Assembly (NCBI GenBank): GCA_947462335.1
Contig: OX381707.1
Span: 66,544,816-66,608,815, forward strand
Reading direction: 5' to 3'
Origin: Harmothoe impar
Taxonomy: Eukaryota > Annelida > Polychaeta > Phyllodocida > Polynoidae
DNA: 64,000 nt
Below the pieces are notes generated by a model. It ran no database searches. It was not told where the DNA came from and saw nothing but the letters and a program-made list of their open reading frames with translations. Position 1 is the first letter of the stretch; every line of letters starts with the position of its first letter. A program made the translations under genes and the position numbers. Shown one piece after another: positions 1 through 10,874 of this stretch.

Positions 1-606
1 TCATACATTTCCTTTTCTAGATGTTGTTCTTTAAGAAAAAGAGAAAAAGAGGGGGGGGGGTGGGGGTACAGCCCCTGATGTCAAGCCACCAATCTACCCT
101 CCTCCATTCACCTCCCTGACTGAATACAACACCAATAAGTCCTCACGTGCACAACTACTGGATATTTATGGGACATCAGGATATCTCAGAAATAGCAAGA
201 TTCAAAGGATTTGAAAACAATAATCTGTTACTTTCTGATAACTCATTGTTTAAAAAGATGGATGGGCCTCTGCAGCAATGGCCATACTAATTAAACATTT
301 GATTAGATGAAAATGCCACTTTAGACGGTCAATGTGATGCCCAGGTGTGGTACATTCATCAAGGTTGTTAATAGGTATTGCTTCATTAAGTATAGCACAA
401 CTTATCTGACCCATGATTACCCCAAGTTAAATACTTGTTGAAACTGACACTGTAGATCATTCATCATTGAGGTGCTATATTCAACTGCAATGTTTTTGCT
501 GATACTTTCAATCATCATCGAATACTCAATCATCATCCAATTCTAATTATGTAATTAGGAAAACTGCAGTTTTACCAACAAGGAAATGAGAAAAGTTTCA
601 AGTTAC
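1..606. other. Non-coding, probable intron/flank of the EGF gene
   Basis: I see no exon-like reading frame here. A poly-G/poly-purine run lies at about 33-66. The stretch lies downstream of the last visible EGF exon on the minus strand, so it is probably the next intron. Confidence 0.5.
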
Positions 607-732
607 CTTCACACATTATTCCATTTCCTGTGTAGCCTGATTTACAGGTGCAGGTAAAGGAACCAGGTGGTGTATTGGTGCAATCTGCATTCGCATGACA
701 GTTGTGTTCGCCATTGCTGCATTCATCGATAT
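607..732 (-). CDS. EGF-like exon, calcium-binding type (host gene)
   Basis: On the minus strand this 126-bp exon (42 codons) is bounded by an acceptor (gtttacag) just above 732 and a donor (gtaact) just below 607. Both junctions are phase 1, as usual for EGF modules. The translation starts DIDEC, the calcium-binding EGF signature, followed by NGEHNC, ADCTNTPPGSF, CTCKSGYTGNG and a final Cys, giving six cysteines. EGF modules act in secreted or cell-surface proteins as adhesion or ligand-binding units. The window shows only a few modules, so I cannot say whether this is fibrillin-, fibulin- or Notch-like. It is 3' of the exon at 1,167-1,319 in the same gene. Confidence 0.85.
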
Positions 733-781
733 CTGTAAACAGTCAATAATAGTATGTATAATGATAGTGTAGTATAGAAGT

Positions 782-860
782 GTAAAGGAACCAGGTGGTG
801 TATTGATGTAAGCCACATTCGCGTGACAGTTGTGTTCACCATAGGTGCATTCATTGATAT
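782..860 (-). pseudogene. Partial duplicate of the EGF exon
   Basis: This is a truncated second copy of the 607-732 exon. It keeps an acceptor (ttttttag) and the DINEC start, and the same GEHNCHAN and NTPPGSFT stretches. It has lost one cysteine (ADC has become VAY) and stops matching right after GSFT, with no donor at that point. The flanking intron at 741-781 is also similar to 866-905, so a unit of about 125 bp was duplicated in tandem. It is unlikely to be spliced into a working module. Confidence 0.6.
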
Positions 861-1166
861 CTAAAAAACAATCAATGATAGTATGTGTAGGTGGACAGTT
901 TAGTGTAGGTCCGCAGCTCCGACTCAGATTAAACCACAAACTTCTATCCGTATTTTCTTTTGTTGCTAATACAATAAAAGATATCTTACTTAGTACTTTA
1001 AAAATATATGCACAGTACTTACTTTCATGGCACTGTGTAGTTTTATCGTGGACTATTTGAAGGAGATTTATTCATATTACTGAAAATAACATCTGAAATC
1101 CACACTTGTCAGGGTTATATCTACAGCACTTAGAGTGCTGTCTGCAGGGACTAATGTAGTACTTAC

Positions 1167-1319
1167 CGGTCTCACAGTTTGTACCCGTGTACCCCGCGAC
1201 ACAGTCATCACAGTATCCACCCGTAAAGGGAGAGGGGCAGACACAGAATTTCTGAGCCGTACCTGTACAGGTGCCACCATTGTTGCAGAGATGGCCATTA
1301 TTGCAATTATATTGCGCAT
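1167..1319 (-). CDS. EGF-like exon with eight cysteines (host gene)
   Basis: This minus-strand exon of 153 bp (51 codons) has an acceptor (gttatag) above 1,319 and a strong donor (gtaagt) below 1,167, both phase 1. It encodes a cysteine-rich module beginning DAQYNCNNGHLCNNGGTC, with FCVCPSPFTGGYC, DDC and AGYTGTNC following. Eight cysteines suggest a laminin-type EGF module or an EGF with an extra disulfide. It precedes the calcium-binding EGF exon in the same transcript direction. The signal-peptide exon at 21,652 ends in the matching phase, so it can be joined to this series. Confidence 0.8.
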
Positions 1320-1434
1320 CTATAACGTAATAGAAAAGGAAAAATATGGGTGAGAATGCTACTCTACCGGGTTGGTTAGTACAGATTTGTCATTGGTTAA
1401 CATTTTTCCTATCCAACAATCATCCCCATATGTG
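1320..1434. other. Intron sequence between EGF exon and Gypsy LTR
   Basis: Short non-coding interval upstream of the eight-cysteine exon on the minus strand. The Gypsy 3' LTR starts at 1,435. Confidence 0.5.
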
Positions 1435-1959
1435 TGTAGGGGTTGCAAAAGTAGGACACAAACACAAGTTCATATTCGGTCTGAATGCAACAGGTTTCAT
1501 TCAGTCTCACGATTACGGCCTCGACAGTAGGATTCAGGATCGTACAGTTCAATCAATAACTCGAAGGGTGCAGATGGCGTTCTAGTCTAGTTCGAAGTCA
1601 GCAGAGCTGGATGGTCTGGTCCTGTACCAGCGGAGCTGGTGCAAGAACCAGAGTGAGGGAGGGGTGCAGGTGCCCCGTGATCAAAAGATATCGAAAGTAT
1701 CGAAGGGTGGGGGTCTGAGCTCGTCCTGGGAAGAAGTCCTAGAGGTAGCCAACCTCGGCCTCTTATATACCCAGGGCGCGGACCAAGCAGTGTCGACGTG
1801 GCCCTTTACCGGCGCGCCTTCTGGAGTGCCCTGCCTGGCTCCCTTACCAGATAACCAAACAAGGACATGGCATAGGTGTTGCCACCTAGTGTCCGAATGA
1901 GGCACTTCCCGCCTTGACTCCATGAACCCATGTTTACACATATTACTCATGCCCCTACA
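1435..1959 (-). repeat. 3' LTR of the Gypsy element
   Basis: The 525-bp LTR starts (minus strand) TGTAGGGGCATG and ends CAACCCCTACA, giving TG...CA ends within a short inverted repeat. A TATATAAG box lies at about 1,762-1,769 on the minus strand. A purine-rich GGTGGGGGTGA, the likely polypurine tract, lies just outside at 1,960-1,970. The last ~60 bp match 21,058-21,117, the remnant of the other LTR. Confidence 0.8.
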
Positions 1960-2999
1960 TCACCCCCACCAGTTTATAACAAGGGCTGACACATCTGATA
2001 TAATATACAGTTCAAAATAAGCGAATAATATCAGTGTACACATAGCGATATCAATCATATTGATTCGAAGGGTTCGAATATGTTCCATCTGAACATGCAG
2101 CAACGGTATATTGATGTAGACCTGTTACATCAAAAAAAAGTGTAGAATTTTTATGTACAGAACAGGGATCAAAATGATCCAGCAGTATTAATGATGAGAT
2201 AGGATACTTGAGTATCCATCCTTAATAAAGATATGAATAAACATGTGTTTTCTACTTCTACTCTACCGACTAATTGAGATCACAGCTTTGGTTTTGATGA
2301 GATATTGATAATAATAGGTTTTAGTAACAGTAGATAGGTAAATTGCACTCTTAAGTGACTTCGGACGGCAGATACAGAAGTAGTGGTTTTGATAAAGTCC
2401 TTATTGGCGAACAGTCCCCGGGGAGGTAGTTACATGTTATTTTTTATGAACCAAATACATGAGATCATTATTTAGTGTGAAAGAAATGGAAGGAAAAAAA
2501 AGAAGTTTTTCCTGGGATAACATAATACAACTCTTAATTCTATACAAGATACATATAACCTCGAAATCTGAATACCAGGTCTTCCCCTTTTTTTTACGAA
2601 GATAGGTATCAAATATTATTTACAACATCAATGCTTCGAATTACGAGGATACCTCTTATGATTCAGGTAACATCTTGTTGTATATAATGTTAGAAATGTA
2701 ACTTTCATCAGACCTTTCGAAGTGCGAGAACCTACACCCACAGTTGGAGATATGGGAATATCATCGAAAAATACTTAAAAAAATAGTTAATACCATTGAA
2801 TCATGATATCAATCATGGATGTTCACACTTGCACATATAATCACTATCACAACATCATCGAAACATGAAAAATACACAGTTGAACGCTTTATAAGTCCTT
2901 CAAAATATCCTGGATTTCATCCAGGGTACTGTCCCACTGTGTCAGGCCTACCCCAAACACAGTGATGAACTTCACATTCAATTGTCGAAGAGTGGCGGC
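1960..2999 (-). other. Gypsy 3' untranslated region
   Basis: About 1 kb between the accessory ORF and the 3' LTR. It is AT-rich, with no coding frame I recognise. It is too long for a simple leader to the polypurine tract, so other insertions may be hidden in it. Confidence 0.5.
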
Positions 3000-4696
3000 T
3001 TACTCCTCCACGGTGGCCTCGGCTGCTTTTTGGTAAGCTTTGTTTTTTTTCAGTTCTCGTTTAGCCATCCTTAACTCTTCTTCAAGCTTGGCCACCTTGC
3101 CAGGCTCGGGTTGGTCATCTAAACATTGCTTTTCAAATATGGCCCTTAAGCGCTCGACCTCCTTGCACTGCATGACCATCGCATAGTCCGCGGACGCCTT
3201 CCCCACACTCGCAGCACACTGCCGCATGGCTGTCTGTTTTTCAAGTAGCCACTGCGTTAACAACTCGGTATGGGTGTCAGAGTCAGGGGCTGTCACTGGT
3301 TCGAAGTAGTCCTTCGGTATAATAAGGACTGGTTGAAGATGGTCACCACTCTTCATGAGCTCATACCAAGCACTGGGCTTGGCTGAGGTCACTGGTGGCT
3401 CCTTTACCACCCTCACAACTGGCTTGAAAGGGACAGTGCATGGTGGATCTGACTTCGCCCTCTCGCTCTCCGGCTTGGAAGTAGCAGGACTTCTATTTGG
3501 TTTGAAGCACTTCCCCTGGGAGTGGGTGGGCAGTCCTCCATGCTGCAAACTCCGTGTATACATCGTTGTTGAGGTCCAGACGACCCTTCCGGTTCATGCT
3601 TCCGAAGTAGGCCGACTGCTTGGAGGCTCTAGAACTCTGGACTTTCCCAAACTGCAATATTTCGATCACATTCTTACGAGCCAGTAGCATGGCTTGGCCA
3701 TGACACTGTATCAAATGTTCGATCATCCTTCCACATCGAAGTGTGCGTAACCCACAGCACTTTTGGTTACTCTTCCCTGTGTCCGAGCACACGTATACAG
3801 CCCTGTGGTGCATGTGGCATTCCAAAAGGTGCCTCATGTACCGGAGTGGGGTGGGAATTGGACGGTTCTCATGTTTATAATGAAGGACACATGAATCAAA
3901 GGGGCAGGTTTCATTAACTCCTTGCTTATACATGGCAATGGCCCAACGGATCTTGGGGCGGGCCTCATGCTTGTAATAAGATTCCGGAACAGGGGTGGTT
4001 CTACAGTCTGTGGGGCGCGATTGATAGATCAAAAGTCGCTACCACAATGAAGCAGGATCTTGCCGAAGATTTCGTTTTTGTAGGCTCCACGAATGGCTCC
4101 TTTGTAACTCTCCAGCCAGGTTCCCTCAAAGGAAAAAACCATGTTCTTCGAACCTGTCCAGCACCATTGCCATAAGGGTAGGGTGCAGATGAAGTGAAGT
4201 ATCAAATGGCGGCTCACAGTTGAGCACCTCAATCAGTTGTTCCTGAGGCAAAGAGATGCGGACGACATCCTCCAGCTCAGCTTCGGAAACACTATGGTTG
4301 GTAATATGCCTTATCTCCTCCAGTGCTGGCATTTCGATGTCTTGGGGGTCCTCCCGAGGCTGCTCCTCCACAGGATTCACCTCCATACAGTTGTCAATAT
4401 CCTTAGCCGGGACGCACTTAGGGGTATTGCGCCAGGGCAAAGGTCCAAGATTGACCTTGGCCGGCGGCAGCATGGCCCTAGCGTCCGGCTCGGGCGTTGA
4501 ATATGGAGCTACCCCGGCCACTCGTCCAGTCTCCAGTCAATTCAGAGGCAGCTGAGCCTCCGGTCAATTCAGAGGCGGATTCATAATCCAACTCTGGAGC
4601 GTTATCGAACTGTCCGTCATTGACCATCTGGAACAGGTCCAGATCATCGGACTGGAGGCCCTCACCGGGGGTGTAGAAGTTTTCCTCCTCCATCAA
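3000..4696 (-). pseudogene. Gypsy accessory ORF downstream of pol (zinc-finger/coiled-coil), frameshifted
   Basis: Five overlapping minus-strand open segments (4,696-4,478; 4,521-4,126; 4,232-4,029; 4,032-3,493; 3,563-3,000) look like one ancestral protein of about 560 residues broken by at least four frameshifts. The N-terminus starts MMEEENFY and is acidic. The middle has paired Cys/His clusters of zinc-finger type: CPFDSC with RHLLECHMHH, then CGLRTLRC with EHLIQCHG. The C-terminus is charged and predicted coiled coil (EEELRMAKRELKKN). I see no signal peptide, transmembrane segment or fusion peptide, so this is not an envelope gene despite its position. A DNA/RNA-binding role is inference from the Cys/His pattern. 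Confidence 0.6.
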
Positions 4697-5493
4697 ATCG
4701 AAATGTTCTCACGCTTGATGTGACAGCGTGCGTCGAAGTTTACGTTGGAACAAAAGTTCCATGTGTTCTCCTGTCCTCCTGTCTTCCTGCATCTTATGAT
4801 GTGGTTTTCAAGGAACTTACTGGTATCAGAAACCCCATTCCTCCTCCTTTGCTCTGAGATGCAGCCATGCGTCGCCCCAGCGAGATTTCAAAATGGCGAT
4901 CACCCTTCTTGTCTCGTGGTTCCACGTCCGCTGCGGGATCAAAGGTCAGCCAATCAGCATTCACGCCTCAACGGATAGCCCTTCTCATCAACAAATAACG
5001 CAGCGGGGGACGCTCATTTTTCCCGCCAAGAATGGAACGGGTAGCTCACCTGTCTGAAGTCCTTATTGGGTCAATTCCACAGGGCTGTGGCTGCTGCTGG
5101 TTATGAATCCTTCGGGAGTGTAGACAAATGTCATTACGGGTAACATAAGAATATCTGCCGGCTTAATCTGTCTGCCACCCTCTGGTTCATTCACTCTCCA
5201 GCACAGTCTCAGTTCTGATTACTCAATGGCAATTAGGTCTGTACTACCACTGTGGGATCGCACTTCTTGTTGTGTATACAAATTAGGTCACAGCAGTACC
5301 CTGGCCTAACCGGGGATGCGTCTCAACCCTATTTTGGGTTCTTTAGACCTGGTCTTCCGGAGAGATTCCATAGGATGTTCAGTAGTCAGTTGGACAGCCT
5401 TCCTCCCCTTCAGACCTTCATTTGCCGAGACTTTTTTTACATGTTTTTATCCCTCTTGCCAGTAGCTGGAATTTTAGTACCGGTAAATTTTTT
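4697..5493 (-). other. Gypsy spacer between pol and accessory ORF
   Basis: About 800 bp without a supported gene. Its position suggests a promoter or splice region for the accessory ORF, but I recognise no signal in it. Confidence 0.4.
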
Positions 5494-5852
5494 TTAGGCA
5501 CTACCACGACCCCTCTTAATTTTACCAGTACCTGGAGACACTGGGTCAGATTCTACTGCACACGGGAGCTCACCAACCACTTTCCTAGGTCTACCAGGAC
5601 CACACCGTTCCTTGGTAGTCGCCCTCCGCACAGTGTCATCAGACTTTGGATGCTCTCCGGACATTGAATGAGCTGAAACATCACCATGCCACCGACGTAG
5701 CCTTGCTACATTGGATTTATACAGGAGTCCCAACAATGATTTGAACACCACTGTTGACTCAGAAATGACAGTAAATGGACCATCCCAGTTGGGTGATAGT
5801 TTCAACTGCTGCAGATAATGTAGCCTAACTACTTCATCCCCTACTTGAAAAG
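5494..5852 (-). pseudogene. Gypsy integrase C-terminal domain with AT-hook tail
   Basis: The minus-strand translation begins SFQVGDEVVRLHY and has LSPNWDGPFTVI, the SH3-like GDxV...WxGPF pattern that ends Gypsy integrases. The ~75-residue tail contains CGPGRPRKVVGEL, a GRPRK AT-hook core, and ends in a basic KIKRGRGSA with a stop at 5,494. The catalytic core that should precede it lies at 15,173-15,770, on the other side of the Penelope insertion. AT-hooks bind the minor groove of AT-rich DNA, so a targeting role is possible but is inference. Confidence 0.75.
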
Positions 5853-5881
5853 ACCATGAATTGAATTTTCCCGGCGTTGGG

Positions 5882-6023
5882 ATGCAGACCACTTTTTTCA
5901 GCAGCCAATGAGAGTGCAGCATTTTGGACACATGACCTGTGACAAGCCTAGAGAGGCAAATTCGGACTCACCTTGGTCTTTTGGAATGTAGTGAGGTCTC
6001 AGAACGCCTCGTCCCCTTCTCAC
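5882..6023 (+). repeat. PLE direct repeat, left copy (partial pLTR)
   Basis: This copy matches 15,025-15,171 almost base for base, apart from a short indel (TGTTGG present on the right only) and one or two substitutions. It lacks the hammerhead-like part present upstream of the right copy, so it is a truncated 5' pLTR. Confidence 0.75.
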
Positions 6024-6207
6024 GTGTTTGCATAGCGCACCCCACAACATTCATCCCGAGTATATAGTTTTCAGTCTAGTACTAAAACACATACTCTACA
6101 AAGTTCAGTACAGCCTAGTGCCTATCCTGTTCTTTAGAACACCTAGTGTGCCCGGTACACGTCCAAAATAAGGACGCAGAAGTCTCCTCGACTCACAAAA
6201 CGCCATC

Positions 6208-6917
6208 TTGAACATGGCCCAGAAGGAGAACAAGGACACCGATCTGCCCGACGCCAAGAGGCGACGCACCAACATGGTATTTGACTCCAAGGAGAACACC
6301 ACAGGGGCTTCGTCCACGGCCGACGACATGGTAACCTCCATTTCACTTTGTTCCAATGTTTCCTCCGGGAAAAAGACTTATAAACAGTTAACTCTAGAAA
6401 ACACATTCGTCATCGAGCGTGCCGGAAACGGACTGACAGCCGGTACCCCCGTGTCTAACCCCATTACGCCTAGCGTAAAACGGAAAAGACCGAGAACCAG
6501 CTTCAGTCAAGACAGAGCCAACCTCGCCAACGATGAAAATTTTCGCATTTTGTCAGAATTACGACCCGAAAATCGTTTTTCCAATTTGGGTGACGACAAT
6601 AATTTCTGTGAAGACTCTCAAACAAATTCACAGTCTCAGACTGATATTACAATGCCATTGACAGACATGCCCGACGAAAATTCACAATTGGTCGCACGGA
6701 CATTGTCAAATACGCAACCAACCTCGTGCTACACGCATGAATCCAACATGGCGGCATCTGTAAACAACAATGCCGCTGTTGTCGATTTGACAACAACATT
6801 TTCGCCAACAATAGCCTCCATACATGTCACTGAGTCACAAAAAGACACAGAGACCCCAATTTTATTCAATCCCAGGTTCATGAAAAATCTTGGTAAACAA
6901 AACTCTGTAGAAACCCC
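6208..6917 (+). pseudogene. PLE ORF1, N-terminal part
   Basis: About 237 residues are open from ATG at 6,208 (or 6,214), then cut by the long-TIR transposon at 6,918. The protein is hydrophilic and of low complexity, rich in Asn, Thr and Ser. It has a basic KRRRTN near residue 20 and KRKRPRTSF near residue 92, either of which could be a nuclear signal. I recognise no catalytic domain. The matching C-terminal part resumes at 10,875. Its membership of the PLE is inferred from position, orientation and the continuous lead into the RT ORF; it could instead be a captured host exon. Confidence 0.6.
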
Positions 6918-7844
6918 TAGCGCGTAAGCCAAGCCATTTCCGACTGCCAAAGTGAGGGTTTGGTCGCCACCATGATTTTTAGATAGCTATATGTATAGGG
7001 TATCAGAAAATATGAGGTGGCCTTGCCTCAGGAATTGCTTAAGGTCAGGGCAGGGCTTCAATGTCAGAGAAGTCTAGAAAAATCTGAAATTTATTGATTC
7101 ACATATGCAATTGAAAAGTCACTTTAAATTTGAATTTCCAATCAAATAAAATATCAATGGCATACTACTCATTCAGGGCAACAGGAAAATAACAAAAAAC
7201 ATAATTTTGCTCAAGGTCAACATCATTCAATTCAAGGTCAATCTCAGAAAAGTGACTTTTCTATTAAAACGGTAACCTTTCAACTCTAATAGATTCCTTG
7301 GAAATATCCAAACATTCACCATAATGCATGAGGGAATACCTACATAGTTTGGGATCATGGAAAAACGAGGTGGACTTCCATATCACATGGCTTTTGGTAA
7401 GGCACGGCCTCATTCCACTCTGATGCTGTAAAATAGCAGGGTCTGCAACAACACACTTAAAGGGCCAGATCCTGGCAATAACTTTGTCTTTCCATCCATG
7501 TTAAACACCTAGAATATGCTATTTTGTGAGGCCAACCCAAACAATTTTTCATTATTATTTTTTTAAAGGTCAAGGTCACTTAAATCAAGGTCATATGTAT
7601 AAATTAGATGTTTGACATAAATCAACCTTGGATGGTAATAAAGTTAACAAAACTGTTTATATCCACATCAATGTCTGTCTTTACATAGCATCAAATATAT
7701 GCAGTTTAAGAAAATATGTGTTTGAAATCCATGTTATACAGTAAAGAGTAGGTTTAGGCCTCTTGTCACTGTTAATATAAAATAGAAGCTGTATTTAAAC
7801 ATATTGGTCTCAAATTGTGATAGAATTTCATATACAGTGTATCA

Positions 7845-7975
7845 TATTTAATTAACCCTTTAGGGCCTGGCATTGACTATAGAAAATGCCATGGCGGGCT
7901 GAGCATCGTCTATATTTTATGCCATTGCTGGCCAAGCATCGACTATAGTCATCATAACTCTTTTGGATTTGGGAA
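7845..7975. repeat. Short imperfect tandem repeat in the long-TIR element
   Basis: Three imperfect ~40-bp units around the core GCATCGACTATAG and ATGCC. It lies near the inner end of the left TIR. Confidence 0.4.
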
Positions 7976-8289
7976 AGTTTTCTGCAAAACATCTGGGCCC
8001 ACCAGCAACAAATACTTTCTTGGTCAGCCCTAGTGGCTAAGGTGGGTCAACACAAAATACTCTTTGAATGTGACCTTCATTGAGGTCAAGGTCACTTAAT
8101 TGCTTTAACAATTTTACATAGATATCTTAAATGATTACTCTGGATTAAATTTACCAAGAAGAGTTAAGCATTTAGATCTGACCTTGTCTGACCTTCATTA
8201 GGTTCAAGGTCATTCAAATTATGGTTATTGTATTGTATTGATACAAACATATAACTGATGACAGGAGCATCTAATTTGTACAGTGTGTT

Positions 8290-8940
8290 CAGATTTATTG
8301 TATTGGACTACTAGTCAATGTCGCTTTCCTCACTTGAGCTCTCACTCATTTGCTGTTGAATCTCATCGTGGATCATATTGGCACAGTATCCAAGTTTATA
8401 GGCTGGTGTGCACTTCAACCCATTATCAACTAAACTTGGGCATTTAAATTGCTGGCAAGATCTTGAGCAATTCTAAGACTACCTCTGGGGCTGGAGAACC
8501 TCTCATCTAGTCAATTGATGGATCTGTGCCTTCAATGATCTAACCACAATCTTGGGGGTTTGGAATTACTGGGAATGGTTCAAGGCTTCCTCTCCAGATT
8601 GCTGCTTGATAGTTAGCCCTGAGGCAATGCTTGAACAAACAGTCCTCACATGGTGGCAATTACCCAGACTCAACATCACCACGCTTGACCCTGAACAGCT
8701 CTTATCTCAACTCATTCACCTTCTGGATCTTCAATATGGCTGCATACATTTTGCATACAAATTCTTGCAGAAGTGTGAACAAGTCAGGGGTAATTGTCCA
8801 GTGTTTCCCTACAGGTTGCATGACAGTTTGCATGTTTTTGTGCTTCATTAGAATCTTCAGACTGCTGATTTTCCCTCGTCTAGCAAAAGCACTTACACTG
8901 TTGCATCCAGTGAATGCGTGCATGCCAATGAGCACTAACC
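8290..8940 (-). pseudogene. Fragment of a conserved uncharacterised protein (HAFTGC / LPPCEDCL type)
   Basis: The minus-strand translation shows LIGMHAFTGCNSVSAFARRG and GKHWTI..LFTLLQEFVCKMY. After a stop-free continuation come QLPPCEDCLFKHCLRANYQA, AIWRGSLEPFP, WIIEG and SPAPEVVLELL, followed by decay with several stops. From memory, this combination recurs in predicted proteins of corals, lancelets and molluscs that carry no assigned function. A diverged second copy of part of it lies at 9,060-9,210. Here it sits inside a long-TIR DNA element, which suggests that the family is transposon cargo or a transposon protein. Confidence 0.55.
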
Positions 8941-10874
8941 AATGTGGGGTTGGTAAAGCATTAGTAATTTGGTATTAATTTCTTCAATTATTTTAGAAGT
9001 TTACACTATATGCTAGTTAGCTTAACTTTCTTTGGTGGAGCTATCATTAAATTTCCTGTTGTATAAATTCCAGCAGAAGTGTGAACAAGGCAGGGGACAT
9101 TGTCCAGTCTTTCCTACTGTTTGCACTGCAGCTAGCATGTATTTGTCCTTGTGTTGAATGACTGGATGTATAATAACCCTATGGGCAATGAGCCTCTTTG
9201 AGTCATGCCCAGATTCCTATCAGACACTTTATATAAGTCATTTATTCACCACTTGTATATGTCAAATGTAGCTTTCCCGTATAACTCTCTACTCGAAGAT
9301 ATACACATTCCATGCACAAACTTCATCAATGTTAAAACAATACTTGTGTGCTTAAGCTTTATCAACGATCAGAATTATTAAGGTCCTGTCATCTATTGTG
9401 TCTACAGTCAAACAGCTCTTTCTGAATCTGGAGTTATACCCGGTGTGTCCACCATTTTGAATTTTGCTGGTTGAGGTTAAACCCATTGATGAGACATACC
9501 ACTATGGGTACAAAAAGGGGACAAACAGGGGACAGGCCTGTCACAGTCTTGTCAGCTTTTATCAGTGCTTGTCGCCGTAACCAGTTATGAAAATCACAAC
9601 ATGCCTGGTTCCAAATGATCGTTTTGATGACCATTATATGAAATGGATTTAAGGAAGCTAGGAGAAGTAGCCCTATATCCCGCATCTAAAGGCCTGTCTT
9701 CTCCTGCCCTTGGTCACAATGACCTTGACCTCAGATAGAGTCACTACTGCAATATAAAGATACTTATGATTTTGGTATGCATCTGATATCTAGATATATT
9801 TGAATATGTTTATATACATCATTCTGTCAACAACTGAGATGTAAAGACATTTTAGTCATTTGGCATCATTGTACCCTCCAATAAAATGACCTTGACATGG
9901 ATAAAGGTCAGATCAGATGAATTCTTTGGTATGCCCTGCCTCAGTGATATTTTAGAAGTTGATATAAAACAAAAAGGAAAGGTCAAGGCACATGGGAGAA
10001 TCCATACGTCTAAATGCTGTTTAGACCAGAGGTAAGAGACTTGCACCTACACTAAGATGCATGATATGGAAAGTAACCATTTTATTCTTTGAACCCCTCT
10101 GTATAGACACACATTGATATGTATATAAACATATTTGTCAACTTTATAGCCATCCAAAGTTGATTATTCTCAGTTGTGATGTGATTTTACCTGATGTGAC
10201 CTTGATTTGTGTGACCTTGACCTTTATGAAAGGGTCGTTTGGGTTGGCCTTACAACATAGTATATTATAGGTTTTTAAATTAAAGGAAAAGACAAAGTTA
10301 AACCAAGGTTCTGGCCTCTTAAGTGTGTTGTTATGAATCTGGTATTTTATAGCATCATGGTTGAATGAGGCCAGGCCTTACCAAAAGGCATGTAATATGG
10401 GAGTCCACCTCATTTTTCTATGATCCCCAACTATGTAGGTATTCCCTCAGGCATCATGGAGAAATTCTGGATATAATCCATGAACCTATAACAATTGAAA
10501 GGTAACTGTTTTGATAGAAAAGTCACTTTTCTAAGATTGACCTTGAATTGAATGATGTTGACCTTGAGCAAAATGATCTTTTTTGTATTTTTTGTGTTGC
10601 CCTGAATGAGTAGTACATCATATCTATTTTATTTGATTGGAAGTTCAAATTTAAAGTGACTTTTCACTTACATATGTGAATCAATGATTTTCATATTTTT
10701 CTAGACTTCTCTGACCTTGAAGCCCTGCCCTGACCTTAAGCTACTCCTCAGGCAAGGCCACCTCATATTATCTGATACCCTATACATATAGCTATCTAAA
10801 AATCACGGTGGCGACCAAACCCTCAATTTGGCAGTCGTGGTCACTCTCAGCCAGATTGGCTTACGCGCTACCCC

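Larger units (their letters stand above)
6918..10870. mobile_element. DNA transposon with long terminal inverted repeats, inserted in PLE ORF1
   Basis: The termini read TAGCGCGTAAGCC and its complement. Inverted similarity runs inward for about 770 bp on each side (6,918-~7,690 and ~10,100-10,870), including the paired stretches around the GGTATCAGA and GGTTTGGTCGCCACC motifs. CCCC flanks both ends (6,914-6,917 and 10,871-10,874), a possible 4-bp duplication. If the outermost TA is excluded from the TIR, TA would be the duplication instead. The centre holds a decayed minus-strand gene (8,290-8,940) and no recognisable transposase, so the element was probably mobilised in trans. The superfamily is not determined. 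Confidence 0.75.

Noticed and set aside
1077..1353. Open frames of 72-80 codons on both strands over the EGF exon
   Set aside because: They are out of frame with the splice-bounded EGF exon at 1,167-1,319, which explains the sequence.
3000..4696. Envelope gene of the Gypsy element
   Set aside because: The position fits, but there is no signal peptide, transmembrane helix or cleavage site, and Cys/His clusters plus coiled coil fit a nucleic-acid-binding protein better.
8552..8978. Plus-strand proteins at 8.6-9.0 kb
   Set aside because: They are shadows of the minus-strand HAFTGC-type fragment, which has recognisable motifs.
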